NCBI RefSeq assembly: GCF_017377855.1
Contig: NZ_JAFREP010000013.1
Span: 124,001-188,000 of the forward strand
Length of the DNA: 64,000 bases
Direction: 5' to 3'
Origin: Acanthopleuribacter pedis
GTDB taxonomy: Bacteria; Acidobacteriota; Holophagae; Acanthopleuribacterales; Acanthopleuribacteraceae
A model generated the notes under the pieces. The model made no database searches, was not told the origin of the DNA, and was given only the letters and a program-made list of their open reading frames with translations. Both the position numbers and the translations under genes were made by a program. How positions within the stretch are numbered: position 1 is the first letter of the stretch; each line of letters starts with the position of its first letter. This document shows, piece after piece, positions 38,601 to 48,258 of this stretch.

Positions 38601-41600
38601 CTTTCACGCAAGCGGCCCAGGCGGCTATGGCGCTCAAAACGCACGGCACCACCCGGCCCCGTGATTTGTTTTTCCCAGCCTTCCCAGCGGATGTGGGTCT
38701 CCTGCCCCAAGGGATCCACCAGGTAAGCCAAGCGCCCGCGTTCATCGTAATCAAAATCGTAGACGAACCCACCCGGCGCCTCGTAATAGGTCACATCGCC
38801 GTTTTCGTCGTATTCGTAGGTGGTCACGCGCCCGGCTGGATCGGTTTCGGTCAGGACCCGGCCGGCCTCGTCAAAGGTCCGCTCGGTGCGACGGGCCAAC
38901 TCGGTACCGACGGCCTCGTCGAACAGGGTTTCGTTGTCATTGGCGTCATAGTCGTAAAGGGTGGTGATCCCCAGCCCGTTGGTATGCTGTACCACGTTGC
39001 CGCGATCATTGTAGCTATAAACCTGTTGAACGCCGTTGCGATCCGTAACCCGCTCCTGGCGTCCCTCGATGTCGTGGTCATAGCGAATTTGACGGCCGTA
39101 GGCGTCTTCCATCGCGATTAACCGGTCGTCCCCGTCGTAGATCAACTTGGCGGGGACATCGCCATGGGCGTCCACGACCTCGATCAGGTTGTGGTTGTCG
39201 TCGTAACGGTAACGCGTGGTGTGGCCCTCGCGGTTCGTCACGGCGACCAAGTCACCGCGCGCGTCGTAGTCGTAGCGCACGCTGTGGCCCTCGGGATCGG
39301 TTGCGCGGATGATGCGCCGCTCGGCGTCGCGCTCGTAGCGAATACCCACACCGCTGCTGTGCATCACGCCCCAATAACTGTAGTCCACGCGGTTCCCTTC
39401 CAAATCGCGAATGGCGCGCAGGCCCTCGTCCTTGTGGATCAGGAATTCGATGTTGTCGGCGGTGGTCAGGCGGAAGTGCTTGGGATCCATTACCTGGAAT
39501 GCGTCGTTGACCAGTTGGTAGTCGACGGTGCCGTCCTCCCCTTCAAACGGCGCCCAGTACCAGGTATTCTGGTCGAGCACTTCCAGTCGCGAGGTCGTCC
39601 CCGGCCGCGGCGTGAACACCAGTTGCATGGCGCGCGGCGGCGTGACCTCGACACACACCCGCTCGGCACTCCCGATGGGATCAAGGCTCACATCCCAGGT
39701 TTCGGTGCTTCCGTCCGGCATGGTCACGGACACGTAGTGCGCGAAAGAATCGGCCACGCAGTAATAGGGCAGCTCCAAGCCAAGGCAATAGGGATAGGGC
39801 GGATATTGAACGGCCCCTCCCGACAACACACAGAAATACTGTTTGTCCAGCTCCCAAAACAGGCCCATGGTGATGTTGACCTGTACATCGGGTTCGGCCA
39901 AACGCCAGCCGTACCCGAAATCGCCGGGGCACTTGTCACTGGAATCGTAAAGCCGGTTCAGCGAAACGGGAATCCCCTGCAAGGGCACGGCGATGTCCTG
40001 CATGCCCATCTCGAACCGGCCGGCCTTGAGGTTGCCCGCCACCACCAGGGTAACCTGGTCGCCGACGATGTTGTCGCCGGCGTCAACGGCACTCAAGCGG
40101 AGATGGTACATGCCGTTGGCCAACAGGCTGGTATCAAACACACCGGCGACGCCGCGGTCGAGTTCCTCGCGGCCCTCCGCGATGGTGCGCCAACAGGCCT
40201 CACCCACGCGGGTGATTTCCAGGGTCCAATGACTCAGGCGCGCATCCAAGACGGTGGCGACGACGTCGGTCGACGCGGTGACGGTGCCGTCGCGATCCGG
40301 CGCATGGATCGCCACCAGGGGCGCGGTGGTATCGGCGGGGTCGCGCACAAAAATCTCGGCCTCGGCCCGGCGCTCGTTGCCGACGGCATCGCGGGCAACC
40401 ACGGACAGGGCCACGCGGCCGGCCACATCGGCCACCCAAACACCGGCCAGGTCGTCGAGCGGCACGATCCGGTCGGCCAAGCGCGCTTCGAGCGTGTGGA
40501 TGTCGTCGCGGTCGGGGGTCACCACGCGGAAGGAGAAGGTTTCGCCAAGCGTCAGCTCGGCCTGGCTGAAGTTCAACCCGATAACAGGCGCGGTGATATC
40601 ACCGGGATCCACCACCCGAAGGGTGTAGGGTTGACGGGCTTCGACGCCGTGGGCGTCGGCCACGATCAAAGTGATCTCGTGTTCGCCAAGATCGCCGGCT
40701 TGCGGTGTCCAGCTCACAATGCCACGCCAACGGTCGAGCGCCATTTCGCCGGGGCCTTGCGGCAAACTGAATTCAATGGGGTACCCATCGGGGTCTTCCA
40801 CCGCGGCGTCGTAACGGTAAAGCCGTCCCACCTCGGCGGTCAAGACGGGCTCGGAGGTGAACCGCGGCGGGCGATTCCCCAGCGCTTGCACGGTCAGGGT
40901 AAAGGCTTGCTCGGTACGCGCGCCCTGGCTGTCGGTCGCGGCCAAAATCACCTCGGCAAAACCCAGGGTGTCGGGCGTCCAATTCAGCGTTTGCCCCAAC
41001 AAAGCCATCCCGTCCGGGGCGGCAACCAAGGCAAAGGTCACGGCGTCGTTGTCGCGGTCGGTCACCTCGAAGGAATAAAACCAAGCCTGATCCACCGTGA
41101 TGGCCAGGTTGGGTCGGCTGATGAAAACCGGCGCACGGTTCCCCAGGGGATCGGTCACGGTCAAGTCAAAACGCTGCAGATCTTCGCCGCCAAAGGCGTC
41201 TGTCACTTGCAACAGCACGGCGAACACGCCCATGGCGGTGGGCGACCATTCCAGCCGTCCCTCGTCCAAGGTCATCCCTTCCGGCCCTTCCAGCAATTGG
41301 AACTGTAGGGGATCGCCGTCGGCATCGGTCGCGATCAAGGTGTAGGCCCACGGCTGGTCTTGCGGCACGGTCGAGGTGGGTTCGGAGGTGAAACGCGGCG
41401 CGTTGTTGGGCTCCGGGGTGACCCGCAAGCTAAAGGTTTGCGCGCCCCAACCCTCGCGGCCGTCCTCGACCCGAACGGTAATGGTGTGTTCCCCGATTTG
41501 GTCCGCGTCGGGTGTCCAACTCAGGCGACCGCCGTCGGCATCGACGGTCATCCCCGCGGGCGCCTCGGTGAGCGAATAGGTCAGCGGATCGCCGTCGGCG

Positions 41601-44600
41601 TCCTCGGCCACGACCTGGTAGTGGTACGGCGCCCCGACCCGCGTCACCTGCAGCGGCACGGAAACGATGTGCGGCCGGCCGGTATTGGGTGGCAGGGCAA
41701 CGGTCATGGTGATAATCTGGCGCGCAAACCCCGCGCGGTTGTCCTCGGCCCGCACCACGAACTGGAAGGTCCCCACGTCCACGGGTGTCCAGGTAACCCA
41801 ACCGCGCGCGGACAAGTCGGCGCCGGCAGGGGCGGTTTCCAGGGTTAAGGACACGGGGTCGTCGTCTGGATCATAGGCAAAGGCCTGGTAGTAAAACGGG
41901 TTGCCCAGATAAACGGGATCGGTCGGCGGGCTTGACGCGAACACGGGCGGCCGGTTTGGCGGCGGCAGAACCTCAATGCTGAAAGCACCCCACGCTTGAC
42001 CGCCGCGACCGTCGGCGACAACCACCACCACGGTAAAGGAACCCAAGCTGGTTGGGACCCAGTTCACCCAGCCAAGCTCGCTCAGGGTCAAATCGGTGGG
42101 TCCGCTTTCCAAGGAAAACACCAATGGATCACCGTCGGGGTCGACGGCGGTCAATTGAAACGCAAGGGTTTCGCCCTGAATCACCGCGAGGTCCCCGGGC
42201 AGGTTGGTCAGGGTGGGCGCGCCATTGTCCGCAACGACGCTCAAGCTGAAGCCGGCCTGTTCACCCGCCCCGTGGGGATCACGGACGGCGACGACGAAAT
42301 CGAAGGCGCCCACGGCGGTTGGCGTCCAGGTAAGGAGGCCGTCGGCATCGATGCGCGCATCAGCCGGGCCGTCGGCCAAGTTAAAGGACACGGGATCGCC
42401 GTCGGGATCGGCGGCGGCGAGTTGGAATTGGTAGGGCTGGTTGATCGGCAACAGGGTGTTGCTGGGTAAATCGGTAAACACGGGCGCCTGATTGACGCGT
42501 TCGAACACCTCTAGCCGGTATTGATGGAGCACCACGCCGCCACGACGGTCGTCGACCTCAAGGGTCACGGTAAAACGGCCGGCCTGTTCGGGGTGCCAGG
42601 TGAAGAGACCCGTGTTGGAAATCGCCATGCCCGGCCGGGCCGCGAGGGCGGTGTAGAACAAGGTGTCGTTGTCGGCGTCTTCGGCGATCACTTGGTAGCG
42701 ATAGGGTTCGCCGACAAAGGCCTCGGTAATCGGGGTCGAGGTCACCACGGGCGCGACGTTGTCGGGGTCGGCGAGCACGCGGTACGGAATGCTTTGGGTC
42801 GTGCGGCCGGACTGCCCCACATCGTCGGCAAACAGGGTGACGCCGCCACTGGAAATGCGAACAGCCTCGAACACCAGGGTTTGGGTCGCCTCATCGAAAC
42901 GAACGTTGTCGTTGTTACCGACGGAAAACACGATGGGATCGCCGTTGGGATCCTCGGCGCGGGGCTGGTAGGTCCAGCGTTCGCCGACCATCAATTCGAC
43001 CAAATCGGGAACCTCGGAGGTAAACACGGGCGACAGGTTGCGCACCCGAATGGTGAAGAACTGCCGGGCCCGGAAGCCGCGACCGTCGTGGGCCTCCACC
43101 ACCACCCCGCGGTCAAACCCGCTCCGGGTGGGCACCCAACGCAAGACACCGCTGTCGGGATCAAGGTGCATGTCAGGGTCACCCTCAATCAGGGAAAAGG
43201 TGACCGCGTGACCGTTGGCGTCGGTCGCGGTCAGGGTATAGCCGTATTCGATGTTGTGGGACGCCTCGATGACGGGCTCGGAGGTAAAAACCGGGGCCAC
43301 ATTGCCACTGTCAACGATCTCGACGGTCCATACCTGCACGTCGTAACCGCCAAAACCGTCGTGAACCCGCAAGGCGATGGGATAGGAACCAACTAGGGCG
43401 GTGGGCAAGATTTGGACCTCGCCCAATGCGGCGTCAACGCGAAGGAACGGGGTGTTGGGATGCAGCGGGTTGCGTCCGTTCAGCAATTCAAGGGTCGGCG
43501 TCATGCCCTCGCGACCGGCAAGGGTCACGGGGTAGCGGTACAAGCTGCCCTGGGGGTGGCGCAAGCTCGGGGTGGACAGGATGGTGGGCGGCGCGGGCAA
43601 GCAGGTATCAGGCGCGGCGGAAAACCGAAGGGTTTCAAATTGGCCGGGCGCCAAAATACGCGAGCTGTAAACGACCCCGAGCAAACGCCCACCTCGGCCC
43701 GGGGTGCCTTCATAAATGGAGACGGGCACCCCGGCAGGGGCCGCGGCGCTGCCGCCGTTGCCGATGCGCGCGCGAAAGCGCAATTGCTCGGGGCAGGCAC
43801 AGCTTTCTTCACGAACACGGGACACGGTGAGGTCGGGCGCGGCAGTGGGGTTGAGGCTGGGTGAAAGCTGGCCGCGATACAGGTTGGTGGCGGGGTTTTG
43901 CCAAAAAAAGTCGGGCCGGGCCGGGATGGTCCCGTCGTCGTTCACATTGGCGACGGCGTAGGCATGTTGGTTCCACATGGGCCGCGCGTTCACCCAGTTG
44001 TTGAGCAGGTCGCCGTACACAAAAACACCGAACTCGGTAATGCCCAGCTCGTCGCCGTTGCCGTTGAAGTTGTTTTGGGTGGTCACGATCTCAGCACGAC
44101 CATCGCCGTCGACGTCGGCGACGACGGGATACTCGGTCAAGGTACCGGAAGGGTTCTGCACACGGAACAGCACGGACCCGGTCTCGCCGTCGAGTACGTA
44201 AAGGTGCAACTCATCGCGCATGACGACCTCGGCACGACCGTCGCCTTCAAAATCGAACACGGTCGAACCGGTATAACCGGAAGAATTATCGCGAATCGGC
44301 AACGACCATTTGAGGCTGAGGTCGCTTTCCAAGACGGCGTATTCGAAGCGCGAGGCAATGCCGATTTCGGGCTCGCCGTCATTGTCGAAGTCGGCAATGG
44401 TGGGCGGGCCACCGCCACGGAGCAAGCTGTTGAAGTACGTCCCTTTGATTTTTAGCGTACCGTCATGTTCGAAAATCGCCACTTTGCCGTTGGGGCGAGA
44501 TCGCGTCGGACCATGGATCATGATTTCCGGGTAGGGATCATCGTCGAAATTTGCCACGGCGGGGAACAGACTAAAATTGGCAGTGGGATCGGCAAAATCC

Positions 44601-47600
44601 GCGGATACATCCCACACCAGCGAGCCGTCCAAACGCATGGCGTAGGGACCGTAAAGCACTTCCTGGGTTCCGTCCAAATCCAAATCCACGGCAATCGAGG
44701 TGTTCTGACGCTCCGGGTCGCCGGGCCCATGCACCAAAAAACGGCCCTCGTGATCGTATATATAGGTGTCGAACAGAATTTCGGGGCGGCCGTCCCCATC
44801 CAAATCGGCGAGCACAAAACTGCTGGGACTCACACCGCTGTCGGGGGCGCGCTCGGGGAGTATGTCGGAACGGGTTTTCAAGCGACCGTCATGCTCGAAG
44901 ATATAAAAATAGTGCAACGCGGCACCGCCGCCCAAGGCGACGATTTCAACCAGGCCGTCACCATCTAAATCACCGGCGGCAATGTTAAAACAGCCGCGTA
45001 CCACGGCCTCGGCCGGATCGGAAGCCCACAGCAACGAGCCGTCGCGACCGTCCAAGGCAAAAAGTTTGGCCTGATAAGGGCGCCCGCAATCGCCGCCGAC
45101 AAAAACCACATCGGGCACATCGTTTTGGTTCACACGCCCGTCGCCGTTGTCGTCGGTCAGGTTCAACACCAGCGGCGCCATTTCCACGTTGGCGAAACGG
45201 CCGTTGTCCTCGCTATTGGTCCATTTCCAGGCGAGCTCGGGTAGGAGCAACCCGGCGGGCGGGCGGTATTCAAAGAAGGCACCGGAATGCAGGGTATTGT
45301 TGTCCTCGCGGGCTTCAGCGACCTGGCCGGCGACATCCAGATCGACATACAGAATATTGCCGTCAAACAAGGCTTCGCCCTCCAGCGGGAAGGTCAGCCA
45401 GGCCGCCTCGGCCGCATCAAGGGACGCCACTTGTTGGGTGCCGAGCAGTTCATCGCCGGAATCAAAAGATCCATTGTCGTTGTGGTCCTCGTAGAGGCGC
45501 ACCTCAAAAGCCTCGGTGACCGCCTGGAGGCCGTTGTTTTCTACCTGAACGCGCAGAAAACCGGAACGGGCCAAGGTGGCATTGTCAACCACCATGCCGG
45601 ATCGATCAAATCCCGCCACGCGCAAATCCACGCCCGCGACGGGAATGCCCTTGGCGATGTCCGCGCTGGTGCCGCTAGGCACGGCCACGGCGGGGGTTGG
45701 CGGAAATTCGTGGGCGTCGCCGTCGTGGGTGTGGTCCCGCGGCGTCCAACCGGAACAGGGTTGAACGGTCAGCACGGCCTGGTTATTGGATTCATCGCTT
45801 TCGTTGACGAGGCGCGCGCCGTTGGCGGCGCGATCCACCACGAAGGTATAGGCAACAGGATCCGCATCCCGCACGACATTCAGGGCAAAGGCTTGCAGGT
45901 CAAAACCGCCGCGGCCGTCCGCGACACGGGTTTGTACGTTGACGGGACCGATTGCACAGTCGCCGCCGGCAACCCAAGCAATCACGCCGGTGTCGGGGTC
46001 CTGGGTCATGCCGGCCGGTGCCGCCACAAGCACAAAATGAAGGACATCGTTGTCGGGATCCTCGGCGGTCACGGCGTAGGTATAACCGGCACCCGCGTGA
46101 ACGGTCAAAACCGGTGCCGAGGTGATGCGCGGGTTTTGATTGGGCGCGGCGGCAACGGAGACCCCAAAAGATTGCGCGTCGCTTGCGCCCTCGGGATCGC
46201 TGACACGCAACACAACCTCGTGCACGCCCGCTTGGCCCGGCCCCGGGATCCAAGCAACCCGACCCGATTCAGCGACGGTCAAACCGGACGGGCCCGAAAT
46301 TAAATCAAATACCAAAGGTTCGCCCTCGGGATCCTCGGCAAGCGCGGTGTAGCCATAAGCGAAGCCGACCTGGGCATCTAGCACGGGCTCGGACACAAAC
46401 GCCGGCGGGCGGTTGGGAACCGGGTCACGGATCTCCAGGCGGTACGCAACGCGCGTCTGCACACAACCCACACCAACCTGAACCGACAAGGCATGGATGC
46501 CGGCAACCGGTTGTTCCCAGAAAAGCGCCCCGCGCCAAGCATCCAAGACCAAACCAACCGGTGCTTGAGCCAAAGAAAAAGCAGCGGGCAGGCCGGTCGC
46601 ATGGTCCGCGCGCAAAACAACGCGATAGGCGGCGTCGGTCGTACCGACCGGCAAGCTTGCGGGCGCCAAAGTTGGTGCCGTGTCTTCCGCCAGGGGTGGC
46701 GTCGTGTCACACAAGGTCGTTTGTTCGGCGGCGGGCCGCGGATTCCCCGCGCTGTAAACCCCCGCGCAAGACTGAAAGCGGATCACACCGTTTTCGGCTT
46801 CAGCGCTGCCACGCGCATCCAGGGCGACACCTTCGAGCAACACGACTTTACCCTGGTGGGCCTGGACGGAAAGCGCGGCGCCACGGCCGGCCAAGCCGCG
46901 CGCATCCACACTGGTACGCCCCTTGGCGGCACCGTTATCGGCAAACACCACATCTTGGCCGCCGTGAAGTGCAACGGTGGTTGCTCCGTTGTGCGGGTTG
47001 GCCACATCCACGGCGAAGTCGTGCAGGTACAGGCTGCCGTCCCGACTCACCAAACTCAGCGCGCCGCCACGTTCAACCGAGCCGCCTTGTTCAACAGACA
47101 AGGTGCCGCGACTGCGTTCGGTGTCAAAACTCGGTGGGTTGTCCTTCCAGGGAAAACCCAGGCCGTAAACGGTGAGGTCGCCGCCGGCACTGATCTGCAA
47201 ACGACCCGGTATCGCGGTATCGCCAGAACGGATGTGGATCCCCGAGGCGGCGGTTACGGCGGGGCCCTCCTGTTCGTAAATGGTCGCGCCGTCGATATCA
47301 ATGCGACCCGCCCCGGTCATCACCGAGACCTCGCCGGCTTGGGCGCCCGCTTGGTAAGCCAATTCGATCCGCCCACCCAGGCCGATAGCACCGATGCAGG
47401 TTTGCAAGCGAAGGGTTTGGGCGACGGCGGTGCGCCCCAGGGTTCGGATACGCGACGCGGCCCCGGTTAAAATCGGACCTTGCTTGCCGATAACGGCAAT
47501 ACGGCTCGCGGCATCTTCGGCGGCGGCTTCCAGGTAACCGTCAACCCGAATTTCGCCGGGTGCGATTAATACAAGCTGTCCACCGCGGCGGCCCTCCAAG

Positions 47601-47983
47601 CGAATCCCACTGCCCTCTTGAATGTAAATCTCACAATCGCTGCGAATTTCGAGATGGGGCAAGGGTCCGGTGCCGACCACGGCGATTTCGGCCTGGTTAA
47701 ACATCATCAACTTGCGCGGGCCGAGGTCCATCAACCAGCGCACATCACCGGTATCGGGATCAAGGGTCTCGCGCAGGAAGGGACGCCAGGCTTCCGGCAT
47801 CTGCGCCGCCAAACCCAGCGCGGGGTCAAGGGTTACGCGCTGATCCCACAACACAGCCGGCGCACCGCAATCGGCCCCGGGCAGGCTCTCGGGTGCGTCG
47901 GCCGCCGGCAGGGGCGATCCGGCAAACAGCAAAAAAAGAACACGGGACAAGAGAAAAAGGCAATGGTTCAAAAAGTTCCTCAC
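35693..47983 (-). CDS. Giant secreted Rhs/YD-repeat polymorphic toxin
   Basis: GTG 47983 (no strong binding site) gives 4,096 residues. In order: Sec signal peptide (about 1-28, NHCLFLLSRVLFLLFAGSPL); a beta-helix-like repeat region (about 100-420); three Ig/cadherin-like repeats (about 470-705); a CARDB domain (about 775-930); FG-GAP/VCBS repeats (about 945-1370, DLDGDGRPEI, DFDNDGEPEI); a second CARDB-like segment; roughly eleven cadherin/putative-Ig repeats (about 1480-2480, each with EDPDGDP and a TW(T/V)P-type strand). YD repeats then run from about 2850 to 3750, with the Rhs core ending NPVMNIDPTGYF at 3907. The final 189 residues are an unrelated toxin tip. SpvB-like FG-GAP followed by Rhs recalls TcB and WapA-like toxins. 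No PAAR, VgrG or T6SS gene is nearby, so export is probably Sec-dependent. Confidence 0.9.
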   Translation of the reverse strand: MRNFLNHCLFLLSRVLFLLFAGSPLPAADAPESLPGADCGAPAVLWDQRVTLDPALGLAAQMPEAWRPFLRETLDPDTGDVRWLMDLGPRKLMMFNQAEIAVVGTGPLPHLEIRSDCEIYIQEGSGIRLEGRRGGQLVLIAPGEIRVDGYLEAAAEDAASRIAVIGKQGPILTGAASRIRTLGRTAVAQTLRLQTCIGAIGLGGRIELAYQAGAQAGEVSVMTGAGRIDIDGATIYEQEGPAVTAASGIHIRSGDTAIPGRLQISAGGDLTVYGLGFPWKDNPPSFDTERSRGTLSVEQGGSVERGGALSLVSRDGSLYLHDFAVDVANPHNGATTVALHGGQDVVFADNGAAKGRTSVDARGLAGRGAALSVQAHQGKVVLLEGVALDARGSAEAENGVIRFQSCAGVYSAGNPRPAAEQTTLCDTTPPLAEDTAPTLAPASLPVGTTDAAYRVVLRADHATGLPAAFSLAQAPVGLVLDAWRGALFWEQPVAGIHALSVQVGVGCVQTRVAYRLEIRDPVPNRPPAFVSEPVLDAQVGFAYGYTALAEDPEGEPLVFDLISGPSGLTVAESGRVAWIPGPGQAGVHEVVLRVSDPEGASDAQSFGVSVAAAPNQNPRITSAPVLTVHAGAGYTYAVTAEDPDNDVLHFVLVAAPAGMTQDPDTGVIAWVAGGDCAIGPVNVQTRVADGRGGFDLQAFALNVVRDADPVAYTFVVDRAANGARLVNESDESNNQAVLTVQPCSGWTPRDHTHDGDAHEFPPTPAVAVPSGTSADIAKGIPVAGVDLRVAGFDRSGMVVDNATLARSGFLRVQVENNGLQAVTEAFEVRLYEDHNDNGSFDSGDELLGTQQVASLDAAEAAWLTFPLEGEALFDGNILYVDLDVAGQVAEAREDNNTLHSGAFFEYRPPAGLLLPELAWKWTNSEDNGRFANVEMAPLVLNLTDDNGDGRVNQNDVPDVVFVGGDCGRPYQAKLFALDGRDGSLLWASDPAEAVVRGCFNIAAGDLDGDGLVEIVALGGGAALHYFYIFEHDGRLKTRSDILPERAPDSGVSPSSFVLADLDGDGRPEILFDTYIYDHEGRFLVHGPGDPERQNTSIAVDLDLDGTQEVLYGPYAMRLDGSLVWDVSADFADPTANFSLFPAVANFDDDPYPEIMIHGPTRSRPNGKVAIFEHDGTLKIKGTYFNSLLRGGGPPTIADFDNDGEPEIGIASRFEYAVLESDLSLKWSLPIRDNSSGYTGSTVFDFEGDGRAEVVMRDELHLYVLDGETGSVLFRVQNPSGTLTEYPVVADVDGDGRAEIVTTQNNFNGNGDELGITEFGVFVYGDLLNNWVNARPMWNQHAYAVANVNDDGTIPARPDFFWQNPATNLYRGQLSPSLNPTAAPDLTVSRVREESCACPEQLRFRARIGNGGSAAAPAGVPVSIYEGTPGRGGRLLGVVYSSRILAPGQFETLRFSAAPDTCLPAPPTILSTPSLRHPQGSLYRYPVTLAGREGMTPTLELLNGRNPLHPNTPFLRVDAALGEVQILPTALVGSYPIALRVHDGFGGYDVQVWTVEIVDSGNVAPVFTSEPVIEASHNIEYGYTLTATDANGHAVTFSLIEGDPDMHLDPDSGVLRWVPTRSGFDRGVVVEAHDGRGFRARQFFTIRVRNLSPVFTSEVPDLVELMVGERWTYQPRAEDPNGDPIVFSVGNNDNVRFDEATQTLVFEAVRISSGGVTLFADDVGQSGRTTQSIPYRVLADPDNVAPVVTSTPITEAFVGEPYRYQVIAEDADNDTLFYTALAARPGMAISNTGLFTWHPEQAGRFTVTLEVDDRRGGVVLHQYRLEVFERVNQAPVFTDLPSNTLLPINQPYQFQLAAADPDGDPVSFNLADGPADARIDADGLLTWTPTAVGAFDFVVAVRDPHGAGEQAGFSLSVVADNGAPTLTNLPGDLAVIQGETLAFQLTAVDPDGDPLVFSLESGPTDLTLSELGWVNWVPTSLGSFTVVVVVADGRGGQAWGAFSIEVLPPPNRPPVFASSPPTDPVYLGNPFYYQAFAYDPDDDPVSLTLETAPAGADLSARGWVTWTPVDVGTFQFVVRAEDNRAGFARQIITMTVALPPNTGRPHIVSVPLQVTRVGAPYHYQVVAEDADGDPLTYSLTEAPAGMTVDADGGRLSWTPDADQIGEHTITVRVEDGREGWGAQTFSLRVTPEPNNAPRFTSEPTSTVPQDQPWAYTLIATDADGDPLQFQLLEGPEGMTLDEGRLEWSPTAMGVFAVLLQVTDAFGGEDLQRFDLTVTDPLGNRAPVFISRPNLAITVDQAWFYSFEVTDRDNDAVTFALVAAPDGMALLGQTLNWTPDTLGFAEVILAATDSQGARTEQAFTLTVQALGNRPPRFTSEPVLTAEVGRLYRYDAAVEDPDGYPIEFSLPQGPGEMALDRWRGIVSWTPQAGDLGEHEITLIVADAHGVEARQPYTLRVVDPGDITAPVIGLNFSQAELTLGETFSFRVVTPDRDDIHTLEARLADRIVPLDDLAGVWVADVAGRVALSVVARDAVGNERRAEAEIFVRDPADTTAPLVAIHAPDRDGTVTASTDVVATVLDARLSHWTLEITRVGEACWRTIAEGREELDRGVAGVFDTSLLANGMYHLRLSAVDAGDNIVGDQVTLVVAGNLKAGRFEMGMQDIAVPLQGIPVSLNRLYDSSDKCPGDFGYGWRLAEPDVQVNITMGLFWELDKQYFCVLSGGAVQYPPYPYCLGLELPYYCVADSFAHYVSVTMPDGSTETWDVSLDPIGSAERVCVEVTPPRAMQLVFTPRPGTTSRLEVLDQNTWYWAPFEGEDGTVDYQLVNDAFQVMDPKHFRLTTADNIEFLIHKDEGLRAIRDLEGNRVDYSYWGVMHSSGVGIRYERDAERRIIRATDPEGHSVRYDYDARGDLVAVTNREGHTTRYRYDDNHNLIEVVDAHGDVPAKLIYDGDDRLIAMEDAYGRQIRYDHDIEGRQERVTDRNGVQQVYSYNDRGNVVQHTNGLGITTLYDYDANDNETLFDEAVGTELARRTERTFDEAGRVLTETDPAGRVTTYEYDENGDVTYYEAPGGFVYDFDYDERGRLAYLVDPLGQETHIRWEGWEKQITGPGGAVRFERHSRLGRLRESVDAAGNVTEYLTDHRGHQLSETRYRTLPNGEREAVHTETRYDREGRWLSRVDALGHASRREYDANGRMVLARDAAGRETQVRYSPLGQEVARLFPDGTRILYTYDGEGHRISETNSFGAVQRFERDAAGRMVSARDAVGGVTAYEYDALNRQTAVVDAMGRRRETRYDVLDREVAVIDGVGGTTVTQYDPAGNPTRRILPSGREIGFRHDAKGRKTHVFHADGTEAQWIYDARDLLVRTIDQAGQVTRYGYDVLERLTSVTDPLGGVTSYRYNEIGQKVAQTDAEGRTTEWRYDALGRVLARILPNGAAEAFTYDAVGNRLSHRDFNGRTFHETYDLSDRLVARRFDDGTAFRFHYNAVGLLTGSEGPSGSRSYRYDPSGRLQRVDASRGTWLTYSYNAAGERTGVTTPFGTTGYAFDAAGRLSRVTAATGEVFTIGYTPDGLRERVEYPNGNVQSYGYDRMNRIEAMDLVSSDGTMLAGYTAGFDPRGNRTRLTDHTGAVHGYGYDALSRLVEETVSAPVEGLDLVLGYRYDAVGNRTRVEKNGVVYLSEYDVNDRLEQSEDETGTTRYSYDAAGNLTREDRPDGSVVYEYDRAGRLARALTAQGSADYHHDVSGNRIAITRAGVRTDYLVDTNRSYAAVLAEIQADRGPPIATYTFGSGILAQHREGVAAFHHHDPHHNVTALSDATGAITDRIRYEAWGTELSSPGDTPNPYRYSGERFDAHTGWYNLRARQMAPRRGRFTTMDLWPGRDGRPLTLNKYLYAEANPVMNIDPTGYFSLADISAANSIRDALQDIQINTGTQILDAGLGKNEDEMSREFLISTASLPALSAMSFLFRMGPKIEKVKGFRGSFSNSIGGQVTGASCVECAQKAAKKFGLSTSPSSDGKVGVVNALPGQPGGNHWVFIKPDGDVVDGAYIGNVLLHNDWEVPKGLEFIVEEGYDTFPREAYDLLLEILSDLASKRKGN
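35696..36262 (-). other. Exchangeable C-terminal toxin tip of the Rhs protein (residues 3908-4096)
   Basis: The tip begins right after DPTGYF, where polymorphic toxins switch domains, and the base composition drops to AT-rich. It holds C3995 and C3998 in ASCVECAQKAAKKFG, H4032 in GGNHWVFIKPDG and D4044 in DVVDGAYIG. The order Cys, His-hydrophobic strand, Asp fits a papain-like fold toxin (Tox-PL-like), which would be a protease or deamidase. The family assignment is by motif only; no deaminase (HxE/PCxxC) or HNH signature is present. Confidence 0.55.
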
Positions 47984-48258
47984 ACCATAGACGGATTCCG
48001 TTCCGTTTGAATGACGGCGGGCGGCGGCTTACACCGCGCCACAAAACAGAAAAGGGATGGTTTTAAATAAAAAATACGTGCCAGGTAAAAAACAGAAAAC
48101 CAGGTAAGAACACAAATTCGACAGACTTTATAATATCGCTGCCTGTCATTCATTTTGCACAATTCACACCGCTACAACAAGACGCTTTGTTAATTTTTAT
48201 AACAAACCAAATATTTAACTCATCAAAATTACATGTCGCCAAGGTCCATTTCCAAAAC
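47984..48258. other. AT-rich upstream region of the Rhs gene
   Basis: About 275 bases, strongly AT-rich between 48060 and 48250, a plausible promoter region for the giant gene. No clear -35/-10 pair can be singled out and no gene is seen. Confidence 0.45.

Noticed and set aside
39164..41308. 714-residue open frame antisense to the Rhs gene
   Set aside because: It is a shadow of GC-rich codons in the real gene: low-complexity His/Gly/Val-rich translation and no ribosome binding site.
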